Source of the DNA: a bacterium UBA2214
Lineage (GTDB): Bacteria > Zhuqueibacterota > Zhuqueibacteria > Residuimicrobiales > Residuimicrobiaceae
NCBI GenBank assembly: GCA_002327255.1
Contig: DCUM01000113.1
Span: 686 to 32,831, forward strand
Length of the DNA stretch: 32,146 nt
Direction of reading: 5' to 3'
Part shown: positions 31,692 through 32,146 of the stretch, one piece after another
Layout of the letters: the number at the start of each line of letters is the position of its first letter
Position numbering within the stretch: position 1 is the stretch's first letter
Translations under genes and position numbers: made by a program
The notes under the pieces: generated by a model
Database searches by the model: none
Told to the model about the DNA's origin: nothing
Seen by the model: the letters and a program-made list of their open reading frames with translations, nothing else

Positions 31692-32146
31692 ATGAAGGCT
31701 GCCAAACGTCCCATGGCGGAACGGATTCACAACCTCGAGCCATCGGGCATTCGCAAGGTTTTTGAAATTGCCAACCGGCATCCGGAATACATCAATTTGT
31801 CCATCGGCGAACCCGATTTCGACATGCCCATGTTCCTCAAGGAGGAGGGCATTCGCGCCATTCTCGAGGGACACAACCGCTATACGCCCACACGGGGCAT
31901 CCCCGAGCTGCGCCGGGTGGTGGCGGAACACCTCGATGCCATGGGCGTGCAATATGGCGATCTCCTCATCACCGCCGGAGCCACGGGAGGCCTGCTCATC
32001 AGCCTCTTCGCCATCGCCGATGTGGGCGACGAAGTGCTGGTGCCGGACCCCTATTTCGTCGCCTATCGCAATATCGTCTTCATGGCCGGCGCCCGGCCCG
32101 TCAGCGTCGATACCTATCCCGATTTTCAACTGCGCGCCAGTGCCAT
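31692..32146 (+). CDS. Class I/II PLP-dependent aminotransferase, N-terminal part (runs off window end)
   Basis: The visible 151 residues begin M-K-A-A-K-R-P-M-A-E-R-I-H and carry I-N-L-S-I-G-E-P-D-F-D near the N-terminus. N-R-Y-T-P-T-R-G-I-P-E-L-R, T-A-G-A-T-G-G-L (PLP phosphate region) and V-P-D-P-Y-F-V-A-Y follow. This is the aspartate-aminotransferase family fold I, subgroup with G-E-P-D-F-D, which includes aspartate, aromatic and alanine aminotransferases. The PLP lysine lies beyond the window, so activity and substrate cannot be assigned. GAGGAG lies 7 nt before the ATG. It follows cutA by 13 bp. Confidence 0.92.
   Translation, partial: MKAAKRPMAERIHNLEPSGIRKVFEIANRHPEYINLSIGEPDFDMPMFLKEEGIRAILEGHNRYTPTRGIPELRRVVAEHLDAMGVQYGDLLITAGATGGLLISLFAIADVGDEVLVPDPYFVAYRNIVFMAGARPVSVDTYPDFQLRASA

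Noticed and set aside
1..32146. tRNA, rRNA, CRISPR, IS elements, phage genes and classic riboswitches
   Set aside because: I looked for these in every intergenic stretch and found none that I could support by eye.

Overview
The window is a compact, GC-rich bacterial chromosome segment with no rRNA, tRNA, IS element, phage gene or CRISPR array that I can recognise. A TonB-dependent receptor, a PorV/PorQ-type outer-membrane protein and secreted proteins ending in a type IX-secretion-like / FlgD-like C-terminal domain point to a Gram-negative member of the FCB superphylum. Such cassettes are familiar from lineages like Calditrichota and candidate division KSB1; that placement is inference. Candidate promoters look like ordinary sigma-70 sites (TTGxxx-N17-TATxxT), not the Bacteroidetes type.

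Layout. 1-2.2 kb: start of an aldo/keto reductase (minus), a small exported protein with its terminator (minus), and a metallo-beta-lactamase-fold nuclease (plus). 2.5-7.2 kb: a YpfJ-type zinc metallopeptidase, an unusual fusion of a JAMM/RadC-like domain to a DinG/XPD-family helicase, and a secreted protein made of two jelly-roll domains. 7.4-10.2 kb: a large secreted FG-GAP/BNR repeat protein with a sorting domain. 10.4-16.6 kb: a minus-strand operon of TonB-dependent receptor, secreted partner protein and PorV-like protein, with a promoter and a terminator. 16.7-20.1 kb: a secreted transglutaminase-like protein and a secreted glycosidase-like protein. 20.1-22.4 kb: a TM1506-like (DUF1893) protein and NAD-type malic enzyme (minus). 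22.5-24.4 kb: a double GNAT acetyltransferase and a CorA-type transporter with a GTN instead of GMN motif. 24.6-27.3 kb: thioredoxin, mannose-1-phosphate guanylyltransferase, a small conserved protein, a PtsN-like EIIA and a small zinc-ribbon protein. 27.6-30.0 kb: a serine-palmitoyltransferase-like enzyme diverging from an NAD-dependent epimerase/dehydratase, possibly a sphingolipid pair. 30.0-32.1 kb: a membrane-anchored unknown protein, CutA, and the start of a class I aminotransferase.

As a whole the window is mixed housekeeping plus cell-envelope and secretion functions. The least ordinary items are the JAMM-helicase fusion, a 20-codon leader ORF placed directly against the sphingolipid-type synthase, a 31-bp near-perfect palindrome upstream of cutA, and the CorA variant.
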